Source of the DNA: Adiantum capillus-veneris
Lineage: Eukaryota > Streptophyta > Polypodiopsida > Polypodiales > Pteridaceae
Assembly: GCA_014529385.2 (NCBI GenBank)
Contig: CM043960.1
Location: 31,485,396 to 31,545,395, forward strand
Length of the DNA stretch: 60,000 bases
Direction: 5' to 3'
The position numbers and the translations under genes were made by a program. Positions 45,928 to 57,542 of the stretch are shown one piece after another; within the stretch, counting starts at the first letter, position 1; each line of letters starts with the position of its first letter. Under the pieces are notes generated by a model. That model was given only the letters and a program-made list of their open reading frames with translations, was not told the DNA's origin and did no database searches.

Positions 45928-46450
45928 CTATGATTTTATTTGCAACGTTGTTGTAGGTGGTGAACTTACAACGGGAGGTGAAAACTTCTTGTTTGTATGG
46001 ATATGTACAATGGTAGGTGGAGGTTGTGTCGAAGCTTCTATTTTTGTATTTGAACTATCTGAAGAGCAAGAAGCTTCATTCATTTTTTCTATGGTTGAGC
46101 TGAGAAAAAAAAGCCTTTCTTGCTTGGGAACCCATACTAGCTCCGGATTCGGTGTATACTGCTCGATGATTTTTCCCTTCCCACGATCTTCCATCGGCTT
46201 TGTTGTCACAGGATTTGACTCACATGGGTCAGGTGACAGATAAGAACACGATTTAAATTTTGGCACCCAGATTTGATCATTTCCTTGATAGTACCTTGGG
46301 CTTCCAATAGTTGTTTTGGAATCCAAAACAACATTTTCTTACATTTTCGGGAGCGAGTGGGGCGTTTCTTAAAAGGTTCTTGTTTTTTAGCATCAGCAAT
46401 GGTCACTAAAGAAGATTTGGGGACCCACTTGTATGTTTTCTTTGTTATAT
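45928..46450 (-). other. W-x-P-K repeat region of Ty3 element 3
   Basis: Four well-kept motifs are read across two frames: YKWVPKS (46417-46434), LFWIPKQ (about 46312-46330), QIWVPKF (46256-46273) and VWVPKQE (46122-46139), spaced 35-50 residues. The surrounding sequence is Ser/Thr/Lys-rich; the last 132 codons (46326-45928) are open and end in a Pro-rich tail. It is the clearest example of the array in the window. Confidence 0.65.
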
Positions 46451-46649
46451 TAGGGTGGGTCTTGTGTGTCTCAAGATTTACTTCAACTACAGAAGTTGAA
46501 GCTCTAGAGAGTTGGGCTATAGCGACATACAGTTCAACCTTTTAAACATGCAATAAGTTTTAGGTTTTATTTCCTGAACAGGTAATATCTCAGGGACTAT
46601 GATTTGAGTGGTAGGGCTAAGGTTGGTTTCTACGTTGTAACACTCCCAG

Positions 46650-47010
46650 TCCCCCAATCAATAGTGCATTTTGTGGCTATCATCCACGCATGTCCTAGGT
46701 TTATATTTCCTTCCATAGTTTGAGCGGGCATGACCAAAAAGTCTTGAGCCACAACCCCGTTGTCATAACTGACAATAGTGTGTCAGATTCCAAAAATCGC
46801 AGTTTTTTTTCTCGTTTACACCCTTGACTTGGATAGTACTCTTAGATAGGATGGCTTTCCCAACTGACACCACACCCTATATGACAACAGATTATATTTA
46901 GCACCTGTGTTTAACAATGCGTTATGTAGCACTTTCCCATAGGCACTATTTAGCTCAATAGGCTATCGTAGAGGTGTGTCAGAGTCCAACCACTCATCCT
47001 CTGTTTCAAC
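46650..47010 (-). pseudogene. Second retropepsin-like domain (PR2) of Ty3 element 3, Asn at the active site
   Basis: The minus strand reads EDEWLDSDTPLR, then ALLNTGAKYNLLSYRVW (plus 46861-46920), and later NINLGHAWMIATKCTIDWG (about 46665-46715). EWLD before the loop and LG-x-x-WM after it match PR2 of elements 1 and 2. The loop is NTGA (AAC), as in element 2. Stops (for example in the PLR-PIEL spacer) and frameshifts are present. Confidence 0.6.
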
Positions 47011-47297
47011 GTGGAATGCATGTGTAACTCCAAGGTTGGCCTCTCGTTGGTGTCTTATGCATTGTTGTCGCTGCTTACCCTCAACTTGAGCTTGTATCTT
47101 CTTCAATTCTATTTGTGCCTTGGCTGCCTTTTTTTTATGGATGGCATATAGATCCTCTTGGCTTAAAGGATCATACTATCTTTTAAATTTTCTCCCATTG
47201 AGGAATCCAATGGTTTCAACTCCATCAAGAGTCTCCACACGAATAGTTCCTTGTGGGGTGATTTCACATACTCTATATGGTCCTTTTCCCACATATT

Positions 47298-48334
47298 TCA
47301 ACTTTTCTTTTTGTTACGCACTCCATACATAAGGAATTTATCACCGAAATTGATATCTTTGTTCTTTAGATTATGGTCAAACCATTTCTTCCTCCTATCT
47401 TTCTCCACAAGTGCATTTTGTACAGCCATTTGTCTTTCTTCATCTAATCTCTCAAGGATATATAAACGCTCAACTAAAGGGTTACCGTCCCAACCTTCTT
47501 GTGAAGCTACGTGTAGACTAGGAATTACAAACTCCCATGGAATAAGTGCTTCTTGGCCATATACCATTTTGAATGGTGTACAATTAATAGCCACTTTGTA
47601 AGAAGTACGGTAAGCCCATAGAGCAGATGTCAGCTTTAAATCCCAATCTGTGTGATGAGATTCGATTGTTTTGGTCAAGATATAAATTAAGGTATTGTTA
47701 GTGCTCTCAGCTTGGCCATTTGCTTGTGGATAATAAGGCGTGGACTTATGGTGGGCTATCATGAAGTTTGTCGTGAGTTCCTTTATCACTCCATTTATAA
47801 AATGAGTATCATTGTCACTCACAATTTCAAAGGGACAACCAAATCTTGTAATAATATTCTCAAAGAGAAACTTGGCAGTTGACCTTGCATCAGCCTTATG
47901 TGTTACCCTGGCTTCCGCCCACTTTGTCACATAGTCAGCGAGGCAACGATAATATATTGAGATTTATTGTTACAAGCTGCCGGACTAATTGGGCCTACAA
48001 AGTCTAAACCCCATTTTTCAAATGGTTGAGTCACTTTAAAAGGATGTAATGTCATCTTATCATTTCATTGCGTGATCTTGTAACGCTGGCATTCATCACA
48101 TCCTTTCGAAAAAAGTGATGCATCCTTGAATAAGGTAGGCCACCAATAGCCTGATTGCAACACTTTTCTAGCAATTAGTTCCCCTGAGAAATGTCCTCCG
48201 TATATACCCATGTGGGCTTCTTGCAGTATGTATAAATACTCATCCTCACGGGCACAACATTTAAAAATATTGTCCTTCCCTAGCCTATAGAGAGTTCCTG
48301 CAATGAGAGAATAAGGTTCACATTCTTTTAACAT
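47298..48334 (-). pseudogene. Integrase of Ty3 element 3
   Basis: HHCC domain: EAHMGIYGGHFSGELIARKV and CDECQRYKITQ (48334-48065). After a break near 47940-48060 comes the core: MTKWAEARVTHKADARSTAK, FEIVSDNDTHFINGVIKEL (D present), STPYYPQANGQAESTNNTLI (E present) and YRTSYKVAINCTPFKMVYGQ. The open frame ends at 47298 after DINFGDKFLMYGVR. It is the best preserved integrase here, though the segment between finger and core is interrupted. Confidence 0.87.
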
Positions 48335-48342
48335 TTTTTGAG

Positions 48343-49700
48343 CTATACCTTACGAAGTTCTTTGGGTGGAAAATCATTAACTAGAAAGTTCACAATCTTC
48401 TCACTCCATTCAGGCATGGTCTCGACTAAAAATAAGAAAGTATCGAGCAATTCATCCTCGAATTTAGTAGGGGCTTCACCATTGGGTATCCGAGACAAAT
48501 GATCCACCATGACATGTATTTTACGAGATCTCACCACAACGATAAAATCAAACTCAAGGAGAATTAACAACCATTGTGTAATTCTTCCCATGGAACGAGG
48601 TTTATTTACTAGATACAACAAGGCTAGATGATTCACATAGAAAACAAACTTGTTGGCAAGAAGGTAGTAGAAAAATTTCTTCACTGCATAAATCATAGCT
48701 AAACCTTCCCGCTCTGTAGTGGTGTAGTTTCTCTTGGCATCATCCAATTGACTAGTTGCAAAGCTAATGGGGTAGTCCACTTTATGTTCTCTTGGTTGAG
48801 CTAGAACACACCCAATAGAAAAGTTTGATCCATCAATATGCACATGGAAAATTATGTTCCAATCGGGCACTTGTAAAATAGAAGCACTAGTCAAGGTCGT
48901 TTTCAATGACTCATAAGCATGGTCACACTCAGCGGTCCAGTGGAACTCAATAAGACGTTTGTATAATGGACGAGCTATCTCGGTAAAGTTTAAAATAAAC
49001 CGTCGATAATAACCAACATGGCCCATGAACCTTTGAACTCCTTTATAGTTTGTAGGTGGTGGCAATTCAGGGATGGCTTTAATCTTTTCCTCATTTGTGG
49101 AAATCCCATTTTTGGACACTATATGTCCTAAAATGACTCCATGTTTAACCCAAAATTGGCATTTGAAAGAGTTTAAGGAGATGCGATACAATCTGCACTT
49201 CTCAAATACTTTTTGTACGCATGATAGGTGTTCTTTCCAAGAAGAATAAACACAAAGGTCATCTAAGAAAGATTCACAAAACTCCCTCAAATATTCTCTA
49301 AAAGCAGTGTTTATTATTAATCTTTGAAAGGTAGCAGGAGCATTGGTTAATCCAAAATCCATAACACAAAATGAAAACACTCCAAATTTGGTTATAAAGC
49401 CGTTTTAGCTTGGTTCTCTAGTGCAATTGTGATTTGATTGTATTCAGAGTATCCATCTAAAAAGCTATATGCTTCCTTCCCTGCAACTCTTTGAAGCACA
49501 TGTTCTGAATATGGCAAGGGGTAATGGTCCCTCGTAGTGGCGGCATTGACCTTCTTGACATCCATGCACAATCACTATTTCGGCACAATCACTATTGGAG
49601 ACACCCATTCTGAGTGCTCAATAGGGTATATGAATCCGCATTTGATAATCTTTTCAATCTCTTCTTGAACGATCCTTGCATACTTAGGATTCATTGGGTA
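48343..49700 (-). pseudogene. Reverse transcriptase and RNase H of Ty3 element 3
   Basis: An open frame of 345 codons (49380-48343) covers RT palm onward: DFGLTNAPATFQRLI, catalytic FLDDLCVYS, GHIVSKNGISTNEEKIKAI, FMGHVGYYRRFILNFTEIAR; then RNase H with FHVHIDGSNFSIGCVLAQPR, SFATSQLDDAKRNYTTTERE and LALLYLVNKP. Upstream to about 49700, broken frames supply HSEWVSPIVIVPK and RDHYPLP. The RT and RNase H cores are intact; the N-terminal part is not. Confidence 0.88.
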
Positions 49701-50934
49701 GGGTCGTTTGCTGAACTGGTTTTGCCATGCTATTCATGGTATCATGTGTTGCACCATGAAAGGGGGAACACCTTTCATATCATGTCCATGAAAATATATC
49801 CTTGAATTCCTTGAGAAGTTCTTTAAGTACATACTCCTTAGTCTCCGTCAGATCTTGGGCAATGAAAACAGGTTTTGGAATCTTCTCCTGAGTCTGCTGA
49901 TTCTATCTCCTTAACTATCAGTGGACCATCATAGACTCCATGACTTCCATCGATAGAACCTTACATTCCCCTGTGGTGTAGGATTTGAAATGTTCAGGTG
50001 CAGGGTGTAAGTCTGTTGGGTCTTGTTATTCTATGGATTGTGATTTCTCTTATGCTTCCTTTTGTTGTTGAGTGAAATCTTTATTTTTTCATCTCCTTAC
50101 AGTACGGCTCAACTTTGTCTTCTTTGTAGCCTCTAGTTGTACGATGTCAATGGGTTGTAGACTACACCACATAACACTTTGAAGGTATTTACCCCAGTTA
50201 TCTATCAACTTCTGATGAGCATCACATGCCCCTATATAATTAAGCCATTCTGTGGTAGATTTCTTTTCATTTATTCTAGCATGCACATTTGCTTGATAGC
50301 ATTGCCTCTTATATCTCTTACTCTTCTTGTCTAATTTTTGATTACGGCTGATCTCTAGTGAAGAGTCAGTAGATGAATCGATACTTGTGTCTTCTGCTCT
50401 CCTGGATAGATTGTCATCTAAGGTACCACCGGGCCTTGAATGGTTTGTCCCCACATTTGCACTAAGATTTAACTCAGATTCTTCATCCTCAGAGTCAATT
50501 TTTAATTGATGATTCTGACTCCAAATCGTGTAGGCTATAGTCTTGTGAGACGCTACTGGTTCCAATGTCAGTCAAACCTTCATCTTGTAGGTCCTCAAAA
50601 GCTATATGCATTAATTCTATCATATTTAAGGGCACGAGTTGTGGCATTTCATCCCCCTCAGGTGTCCCCCAGGTCATCCCCCTATTTCCCCAGTGTATAT
50701 GGTTGCTACTAGGTGGACCCAATCCACATTGTTAGACTCAGTCATCCCATGTAGAACATCCATATAAGGAGAATCTTCCCCAACAATAGTGTCTATTTTA
50801 CATGTGTAACAATACTGCAATGGGGCCGAGTGAACTGTGGTGTCAGATCTATAATCAATTATAAATCTGTTTCCTAGAGGATGTGCTCGACCAGTTACAA
50901 GATCTACTCGAATAACAGAGTCCTGGAACTGCAA
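49701..50934 (-). other. Spacer between PR1 and RT of Ty3 element 3
   Basis: Minus-strand frames (for example 50934-50674, 50722-50495 and 50565-50089) are acidic and Ser-rich (SIDSSTDSSLEISRNQKLDK) and carry no domain I recognise. In plant Ty3 elements with long pol proteins the PR-RT linker can be large and poorly conserved. Several stops are present. Confidence 0.4.
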
Positions 50935-51400
50935 GTAGACATGGTTTTTAGACTAGACATGCACCATTTTTGCTTCCCTCGTGAAAGGACATCCTAAGAT
51001 CATCTCAGTGCCATAGTCTTCTTGGAGAAATCCATAACAATGAAGGTATTTCTTATTTTATGTCCAAAGACCTTGATCTTGAGATCTTCTAGCATCCCAA
51101 TAGGTTTAACAATAGACCCATTGGCCATCTTTACTAGTATGGTTGTGGTCCCAAGGTGAGGTCTTCCCATTGTTTCCCAACAATTTTTAGTCACAATGCT
51201 AACCTCAATGCCACCATCAAGGATTCCTTCACAGTTAATCCCTTGGTAGTGATTGCATTGGATTCATCACCCTCAAAGTATTGTCCCAACTTGTTAACAA
51301 GTATTTCTACAACAGAGTTCTCATCTAGGTTGGGTTGTGGATCTAAGTGTTCCTCCTCTATTGGCATCTCCCTAGCTCCATCCATCTATGCAAATTGTGG
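50935..51400 (-). pseudogene. Upstream retropepsin-like domain (PR1) of Ty3 element 3
   Basis: The loop GILDGGIEVSIVTKNCW (about 51230-51180) is followed by TMGRPHLGTTTILVKMANGS and KPIGMLEDLKIKVFGHKIRN. This is the D-G-G type of plant Ty3 protease at its normal place. A frameshift falls in the loop region near 51195 and a stop at 51000. This element thus carries two protease-like domains, this one and PR2. Confidence 0.65.
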
Positions 51401-54400
51401 TAGCCCAACTTTCAGTTCTCCTTTGAGGAAAGCTTGAAGAGCTAAGAATAGCTCGGGATCTCCATATAATTTGGACATGATGGTGGTTCTAACTTTTGAA
51501 GCCATGAAATCCAACAATTTTGCAATGTTTAACAACACCTTTTGGGCTTCAGTCCCTTGACGTGGGGAAGATGGGAGCTCCATTTCTTTGATAGGGTCAG
51601 GTAGTCCCTCTGTAAACATTCTTTCCAACAAGAAGAGAGTCCGTCCACTTTCCCATGAATTTCAGTCACTTTCTTCTTGGATGACACTAGGTATGGCTAA
51701 GGGTCTATGGACTTGGTGAGGTTGTTGTCTCGTAGGAAACACTCTGTCTGTAATCTGGATCTGCCTATGTGCTGGCTCTAGGTCCCTTTGGGTCTCTTCT
51801 ACCAAAATATTTAATTGCTTGACTCGCTTGATCTCCTCCGTAGGGTTTGGGTAAGTTACTATCTTCTTTTTGGATCCTCGCCATTGTGACTCATGATGAT
51901 CTTCCTTGTTGGTTTCTTTCCTAGTGGTCGGTTTGATCTCCATGGTTTCACCTGAATCAGAATCCTCTTCAACATCGTTCATATATACGGGGTCATCACC
52001 AGTCCCTATGTTGGTCTTTGAACTGGGGTCTGACTTTGCTGCTTTTTGTGATATCTTTCTTTGTGTTTTCTTCTTCTTCTAAGATTGGGCAATTGATGCC
52101 GTGTCTCTTTCCTCAAGAATATAATTTTGTTTTGGAGCATCGATCGTGTGAGTACATTTACTCGTACCACATATGTACTTTGTGATGGCTCCTCGGTAAC
52201 CTCAATCAAGTTTAATGGTGTGACCTTCGGTGCATTTGAATTATTCGGACATTGGGCAATCAAATGATCTATGCCACATCGGTTACACATCATAGTATCA
52301 ACATTGTAGACGTCCTCGCTTGATTGGTTTGCATTAGTGTAGCATTTTTTTGTAGCATAATAGGACACTCCACTATTCATAGAAGTGATTCTCAAATGTG
52401 GTGGTTGTGGTCCTAGCACTGGAGGTGGCAAGGGTGTTGCTTGAAAAACATTTTGGGCCCTAGGGACCATGTGTTGTGACATTTGTTCAAGAGGTGGGGC
52501 CGACATCAATGCAGGTACTCAAGGCGTGTCTGTCCATGCTAAGGTTGGTCTATTTTCCATCGTGCACTTAAACACTATGCAATCCTTAGCTTGGTGACCA
52601 TACCTCCCACACAGACATTGCAATTCCCATTGAATTTTACTCTAAAAGTGGGGCATTCACTGGTACTATGTGGACCATAGCATACTGAGCACCATTGTTG
52701 CTCCCTTCTTGGATACATATGATTATTTTGTGGAGCACGATTGTCTCTAAGACTCTCTTGAATGGCTTTGGTGAGATCTGCCAAAGTCATCTCAGATATC
52801 TTTGGCTCCTTAGCAATAGACTTTAGGGTCATTGGCTGATGCCTTGATGCTTGCGAGCTAGTAAATTTAGGCTCAACAACCACTCTTTCTCCTTGAATCA
52901 TTAAATTATCCTCCAATTGGATTGTATTGGTGGTGACCGCTTCCCAAGTAGTGACACCTCTAATGACTAGGCCATTGTAGATATCCTCATGTCGTAATCC
53001 GCTGATGAATCTATCAAGAAATTGGTTATTATTGAAGCATTCATTTGGATTACAACAAGAATTTAAATGCTTCACTAATAAACTCTCTCATTGACTCTCC
53101 TTCCTCTTGTTGGGCTTTCTGGAGTTGAGATGCTACACCCCAAAGCACTCCCTCTCGTATGTATTCTTTCAAGAACAGTCTCCTAAGAGTAGGGTAATTT
53201 TTTTTTTCTTCCACCCTTAGGGTTCTATACCAATCCCTAGCCTTTCCACTTAAGGCTAGGCTTAAAGCATTACTCTTATGCATGTCATTGTGTTCTCCTA
53301 AAGAATCAAATATTTATTCAAACACTTTGATATGCTTTCTCACATCCCCGTCTCCACTAAATTTTTGTGTGAGCTTGGCTATTTGTACTGCCTTACTTCT
53401 AGGCTCCCTATCAAGTGTGTTACGCATATTCTTAACAATAGATCGATCAATAGCTTGAGCAATTCCAAGTCACCTAAGTGAGCAGACACAATGGGTGAAG
53501 GTGCACTAGAGACTACATGTGGAGTAGGTATCGGCATTGGGCTTGGTGCATAGGAAGCCCTTAAGTTCCAAGTTTGGTACGGTGTTGTGCCATGTGGTGG
53601 CCCAAAGTTCATATGTGTGGCTCTAGGCATAACAGATGTCGGATGTGACATGCTAATGCTAGCCGGTATGGTCCCATTGAAATAAGAGCTTGGATGTTGT
53701 GGTTGTGAGGCATAGGTTGTTGAAACAATGGGAGGGATAGGAGCTTTATGAGTACAAGGACCTATAGGTGCATATGATTGGTACAAACTTGTAGGTACTG
53801 TTGCAGGCATTGAGCTACCATGTAGTGGTGCTTTACTAACAAAAGAGGTCCATGGCGTGTTTCTTGGCATGCCCATCACTGGGGTAGGCATGGTAGCCAT
53901 GGTGTCATCAAGGGAAAGATGAGCTAGACTTGGAAAGGTAAAGCTATCACTTGTGGGCTCAGATTGCACTGAGACCCCTGGCGAAACAACATATGGAGGA
54001 TCCATCGGACTTACCGAGGGAGTCTCCATTTTCCATAAGATTGGTTGCTTAGCCTTCCATGTATCCAAGAATCTCATGAGACCCGTTGAAGGCATGTGGA
54101 TCCCCTTGTTCTGTCTCTATAGTTCAATAACCCTATGGATGACCTCACAAACTCTTTGTTGTTGATCCTCTACACTAGTAGCAACCATTGTGGATTGTAG
54201 GACATCTAACCACCCCACGTGATAGGTGTGACCTATGTATAGGTCGGTTAGAGTTTTCCGTTGTAGTTCATACTCCCAATTCTCATTTAGAAAAGCTCCA
54301 CCTAGGATTGAGGTGCTAGGGGTGTCCTTTGAACTAGATACAATGTGGATCTCTATGGGTTGACCCTTATTGGTTGCTAATTTAGGAGCACTTGATTGCT

Positions 54401-54999
54401 CGCCTGGCATGGATGTTTTAAATACGGGCTTTCACTTTTAACTCTCTCCTTTGCTCTGCCCTACGTAAGCTCTCAATTTCCTTTTCCCTAGCCGCAATGA
54501 TATACCACTCAACCTCTTGCACTTTGGCAAGGCTTCTACCATGAGGTAATATAACCTCTAAGGGGAATAGCTCTAGAGAGTCAGGGGGTGCAGTGAATGG
54601 AATATTCACGTGCAGACTCTCTAGGAGCATGGGGTCTACGTTGGTCATGAATAGTGAATTTACTTTCCCACCCCCCTCATTTACATCATTAGCCCCATGT
54701 TTGGAGCGAGTGGCTCTACTAAAGGTTTCCTTCAAGCAGCTAAGCACGCTCGGCCCAGACCATGGGCCCATGGCATGCATGTCTTGGCTTACGCTATCAG
54801 GATTAGGCATCAGGTAACCCTCCATGACGTCATAATTAGAGGAAGAGTCACTAGATGCAATATGCGGGTCCTGAGTGGTACTGCCTTGGGTTCCCACTGA
54901 GGGCCTAGAGCCTAAGGTAGAGGAATAATGAGTGCACGCATAAACGGAGACACTCTTGATGTGCTCGTCCTCTAGCACACAACTAGAGCGTAGGTGCAT
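51401..54999 (-). pseudogene. gag of Ty3 element 3
   Basis: The chosen start is the ATG at 54999 (MHLRSSCVLEDEHIK). Frames in series: N-terminal segment (54999-54117), Pro/Ser/Met-rich segment (54095-53379), the gag core (53283-53050: ALSLALSGKARDWYRTLRVE and REGVLWGVASQLQKAQQEEG), its continuation (53075-52575) with a CX2CX3HX4C knuckle CSVCYGPHSTSEC, then a second knuckle CNRCGIDHLIAQC (about 52290-52250) and a charged tail (51982-51386). Gag builds the particle and packages RNA. Frameshifts and stops separate the pieces. Confidence 0.75.
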
Positions 55000-55910
55000 G
55001 TGACCTCAATACTCTAGAAGTGTTGGCGAGTGCCCAAAAAAGCCGCTCACCTAGTTTTTTAGGTGTTTACAACCCAAAATTTTTGTATTTTTGGTCCCTT
55101 TTTTTAAACTGAGCCATGGAATATGGTGTGCAATAGCTCAAAACAACCATCTTGGCTAGGGGGACGTGTCATGCTTTACAGCCCCCGATTCGGTTTACGT
55201 ACAACCCTCAAAATCCTAAAACTAGTCTTTTCCTAGGTGGGGAGAGGGCTAGAATTAGTAGGTCCAAAGGGTGAGTGTGAAGGGGATGGTGGAGGACTTG
55301 AGGAACTTGTCCCACATGCCCTCCCTTCCCTTGAGATCCTAGTCTTTATATATAAGGTAGTGTGAGTAGTATATCATAAGACTGAGGACTGAGGCATGAG
55401 CCTGGGCCTGGGCTTGGGCCTGGGCTTGGGCTTGGGGAAAGATCCCAATCCCTTCCTTTTAGAACAATATTTTTTAAATTTAATTTTCAAACTTCTTTTT
55501 AGTTCCAAATATCTTGAGTATTTTTTCTTTTTAAACAGAAAAAAAACTTTTGTGAGGATAATGTGACCACGTTGGGCACCAAGCTCCCACACGTACACAT
55601 CACCTCCTATGACCTTTATCTAGCCTCTTTTCAACTAACACAACTAACAGCTACATACAGCTAATTAACGCTAACTACCTCTGCTAACACTCTGTCAAAC
55701 ACGATACTCTACACACTCACAGACAGTCAACTAACACAACAAACAACTAAATACAGCTAATTAACGCTAACTACCTCTGCTAACACTCTGTCAAACACAG
55801 TACTCTACACACTCACAGACAGTCAAGACAACACAACAAAGCATAGAAAACAGATGGAAGAAAGGCTTCCCAAGGTAGCATTGAGTGCTCCTTGAGATTA
55901 ACGCAAAGCT
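55000..55910 (-). other. Untranslated leader of Ty3 element 3
   Basis: Non-coding sequence between the PBS and gag. It includes a short GCCTGGGCTTGGG tandem (about 55394-55437) and a tandem duplication starting ACAGTCAACTAACACAAC with AGCTAATTAACGCTAACTAC at about 55655-55735 and 55735-55815. Structured leaders with repeats are usual for long LTR elements. Confidence 0.55.
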
Positions 55911-55929
55911 GTCCTTGGCAACGATGCCA
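55911..55929 (-). other. Primer binding site of Ty3 element 3
   Basis: Four bases after the 5' LTR the minus strand reads TGGCATCGTTGCCAAGGAC, close in form to the TGGCGCCGTTGCC-type PBS of plant Ty3 elements. TTGGCATCGTTGCCAA is also a near-palindrome. Confidence 0.65.
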
Positions 55930-55933
55930 AAAA

Positions 55934-56175
55934 TGTACGCTTTGTCGTATGTGTTGAAGGCTGGGGACTTGCCTGTGCACCGTGTGTGAGCCTCAAAAGG
56001 CTGCAAACACACAACTAGAAGATCCTAGCAAGCTCAAAGAAACAATGGTTTCTCACTCACTGCTCAATGCTTTCGTCGTGAAGGATCCTGTGCTGTGAAG
56101 AAGAAGGAGCCGCCATCGATGCCGCGCTCAACCACCTTGCTGCCGCCGATGCCGCCACAATGCTCGATCACACAC

Positions 56176-56221
<46 letters not shown>

Positions 56222-56957
56222 ATACACACACACACACACACACACATACATGTGAGCACACGAAAGAGAAGGAAACATAGATGGAGCAAGAGCACTTCTT
56301 AGCTTACACCTCCCAAAATTCGGATTTTAGGTCAAGATATACCTTTTATAAGAATTTAACCCATTCACACATGGGTGTCCATAATGGTTGGTCAAAGAAA
56401 AATTCGAATTTTAGGTCAAGATAGACCTTTTATAAGAATTTAACCCATTCACACATGGGCGTCCATAGTGGTTGGTCAAAGTAAAAATAGTATCAAATGA
56501 GATATGTGGTGCTCCTCTCATTCGCAATCACCCAAGAACCTATAGGACGGACAAGTCCCGTCCATGACTCAAAATAATGTGATATCCGTGGATGTTTACT
56601 GGGATGATGCTCATTTGCCAAGGTCAGCACCAAGCGATAGGGGGCATTGGGTAGTCACCAAGCCTCCTATTCACTTGGTGCTGACTCCACAATCGTATGT
56701 AATGTTTTTAACACCAAGGTCAACACCAAGTGATAGGGAGCGTTGGGCAGTCCCCAAGCTTCCTATTCGCCCAATATTGACTCCACTGCATGAATTGTAA
56801 TCACATCACCAAAAGGGTCTCCATCGTCGATTACACCAAGGTCAACACCAAGCGATAGGGAGCGTTGCACAGTCACCAAGTCTCCTATTCGCCCAGTATT
56901 GACTTCACTATCTGACTGTTAAGGGTCACCATTGTCGGTTTATACCCACGGTTAACA
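55934..56957 (-). repeat. 5' LTR of Ty3 element 3 (1024 bp)
   Basis: Starts TGTTAACCGTGGG and ends AAAGCGTACA on the minus strand. It matches the 3' LTR over its whole length. The excess length is partly an 84-bp tandem duplication (units start at about 56321 and 56405). It contains a CT run (about 56180-56218), a CA run (56223-56246) and three units (from 56622, 56719 and 56841) that can fold as hairpins. Confidence 0.9.
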
Positions 56958-57045
56958 CCCGGCCAGGTTCTTTTGTGCAAAATAGGCATGATTTGGCCAT
57001 AATCTACCTCGGGAACATGACCTCGCATGGAAAATTCCATTCTTT

Positions 57046-57542
57046 GAGCCACAATCTGGCAAATATATTCTTACAAACGAGAATATTTCGGTGAGCCTTT
57101 TTGGTTTTTTGACGAGTTATTTTAGTTATCCGATGAGTGATTTCTCTCATGTATGATGGCTTCTCCTCATTATGGGGGTCTTGCAAATGTGATTTTCTAA
57201 AATAATAATTACAAGGGTAAATCAAGGTCCATAATTAATGCATTCGCATGTTCATCTCAATAGAATAATTAGTTAAATTGCAAGAATTTTCACTAAGTCA
57301 TGAATGTAGGTTAGGTATTTCTTAAGTTGGCTCAATTTTTTTTTAAAAATACCATTTTTAGGTATGTAGTACAAATGTGAAGCTTCTATGATATTTCAAT
57401 AAAGATTGATGGAATTCAATACTCATTTAAGCTCAGCAATAAAGTGCAACTATTGCATAAACTTCTAATTTTTCAAATTTAATTTTTTGTGTCCTTTGAA
57501 ATCAAATATGAGTATTATCATGTTTTTAACATATTAAAACTA
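57046..57542. other. No gene seen
   Basis: AT-rich sequence right of the split MITE; no coding or repeat signature was identified. Confidence 0.5.

Larger units (their letters stand above)
42857..56957 (-). mobile_element. Full-length Ty3/gypsy element 3, 14.1 kb, with CCCGG target duplication
   Basis: Both ends are defined: plus-strand TGTACTC... at 42857 and ...GGTTAACA at 56957, flanked by CCCGG at 42852-42856 and 56958-56962. On the minus strand: 5' LTR 56957-55934, PBS 55929-55911, gag from 54999, PR1, a long spacer region, RT, RNase H, integrase, PR2, W-x-P-K repeats, a 2 kb 3' non-coding stretch, a polypurine tract, 3' LTR 43761-42857. The coding part has scattered stops and frameshifts, and the LTRs differ visibly, so the copy is old. 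Confidence 0.92.
42624..57045. mobile_element. Palindromic MITE, about 320 bp, split by Ty3 element 3
   Basis: The left piece (42624-42856) holds one full arm, the centre and most of the second arm; the right piece (56963-57045) holds the rest. Arms share AAAGAATG, TTCCATGCGAGGTCATGTTC, TAGATTATG, GCCTATTTTGCAC, AAGAACCTGGCCGGGTGG and AGACCCGA...GGACTC in inverted orientation, meeting near TTTGACAGGTCAAA (about 42777). Removing 14.1 kb between the CCCGG copies restores a continuous hairpin, which proves the nested insertion. The MITE superfamily is not known. Confidence 0.82.
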
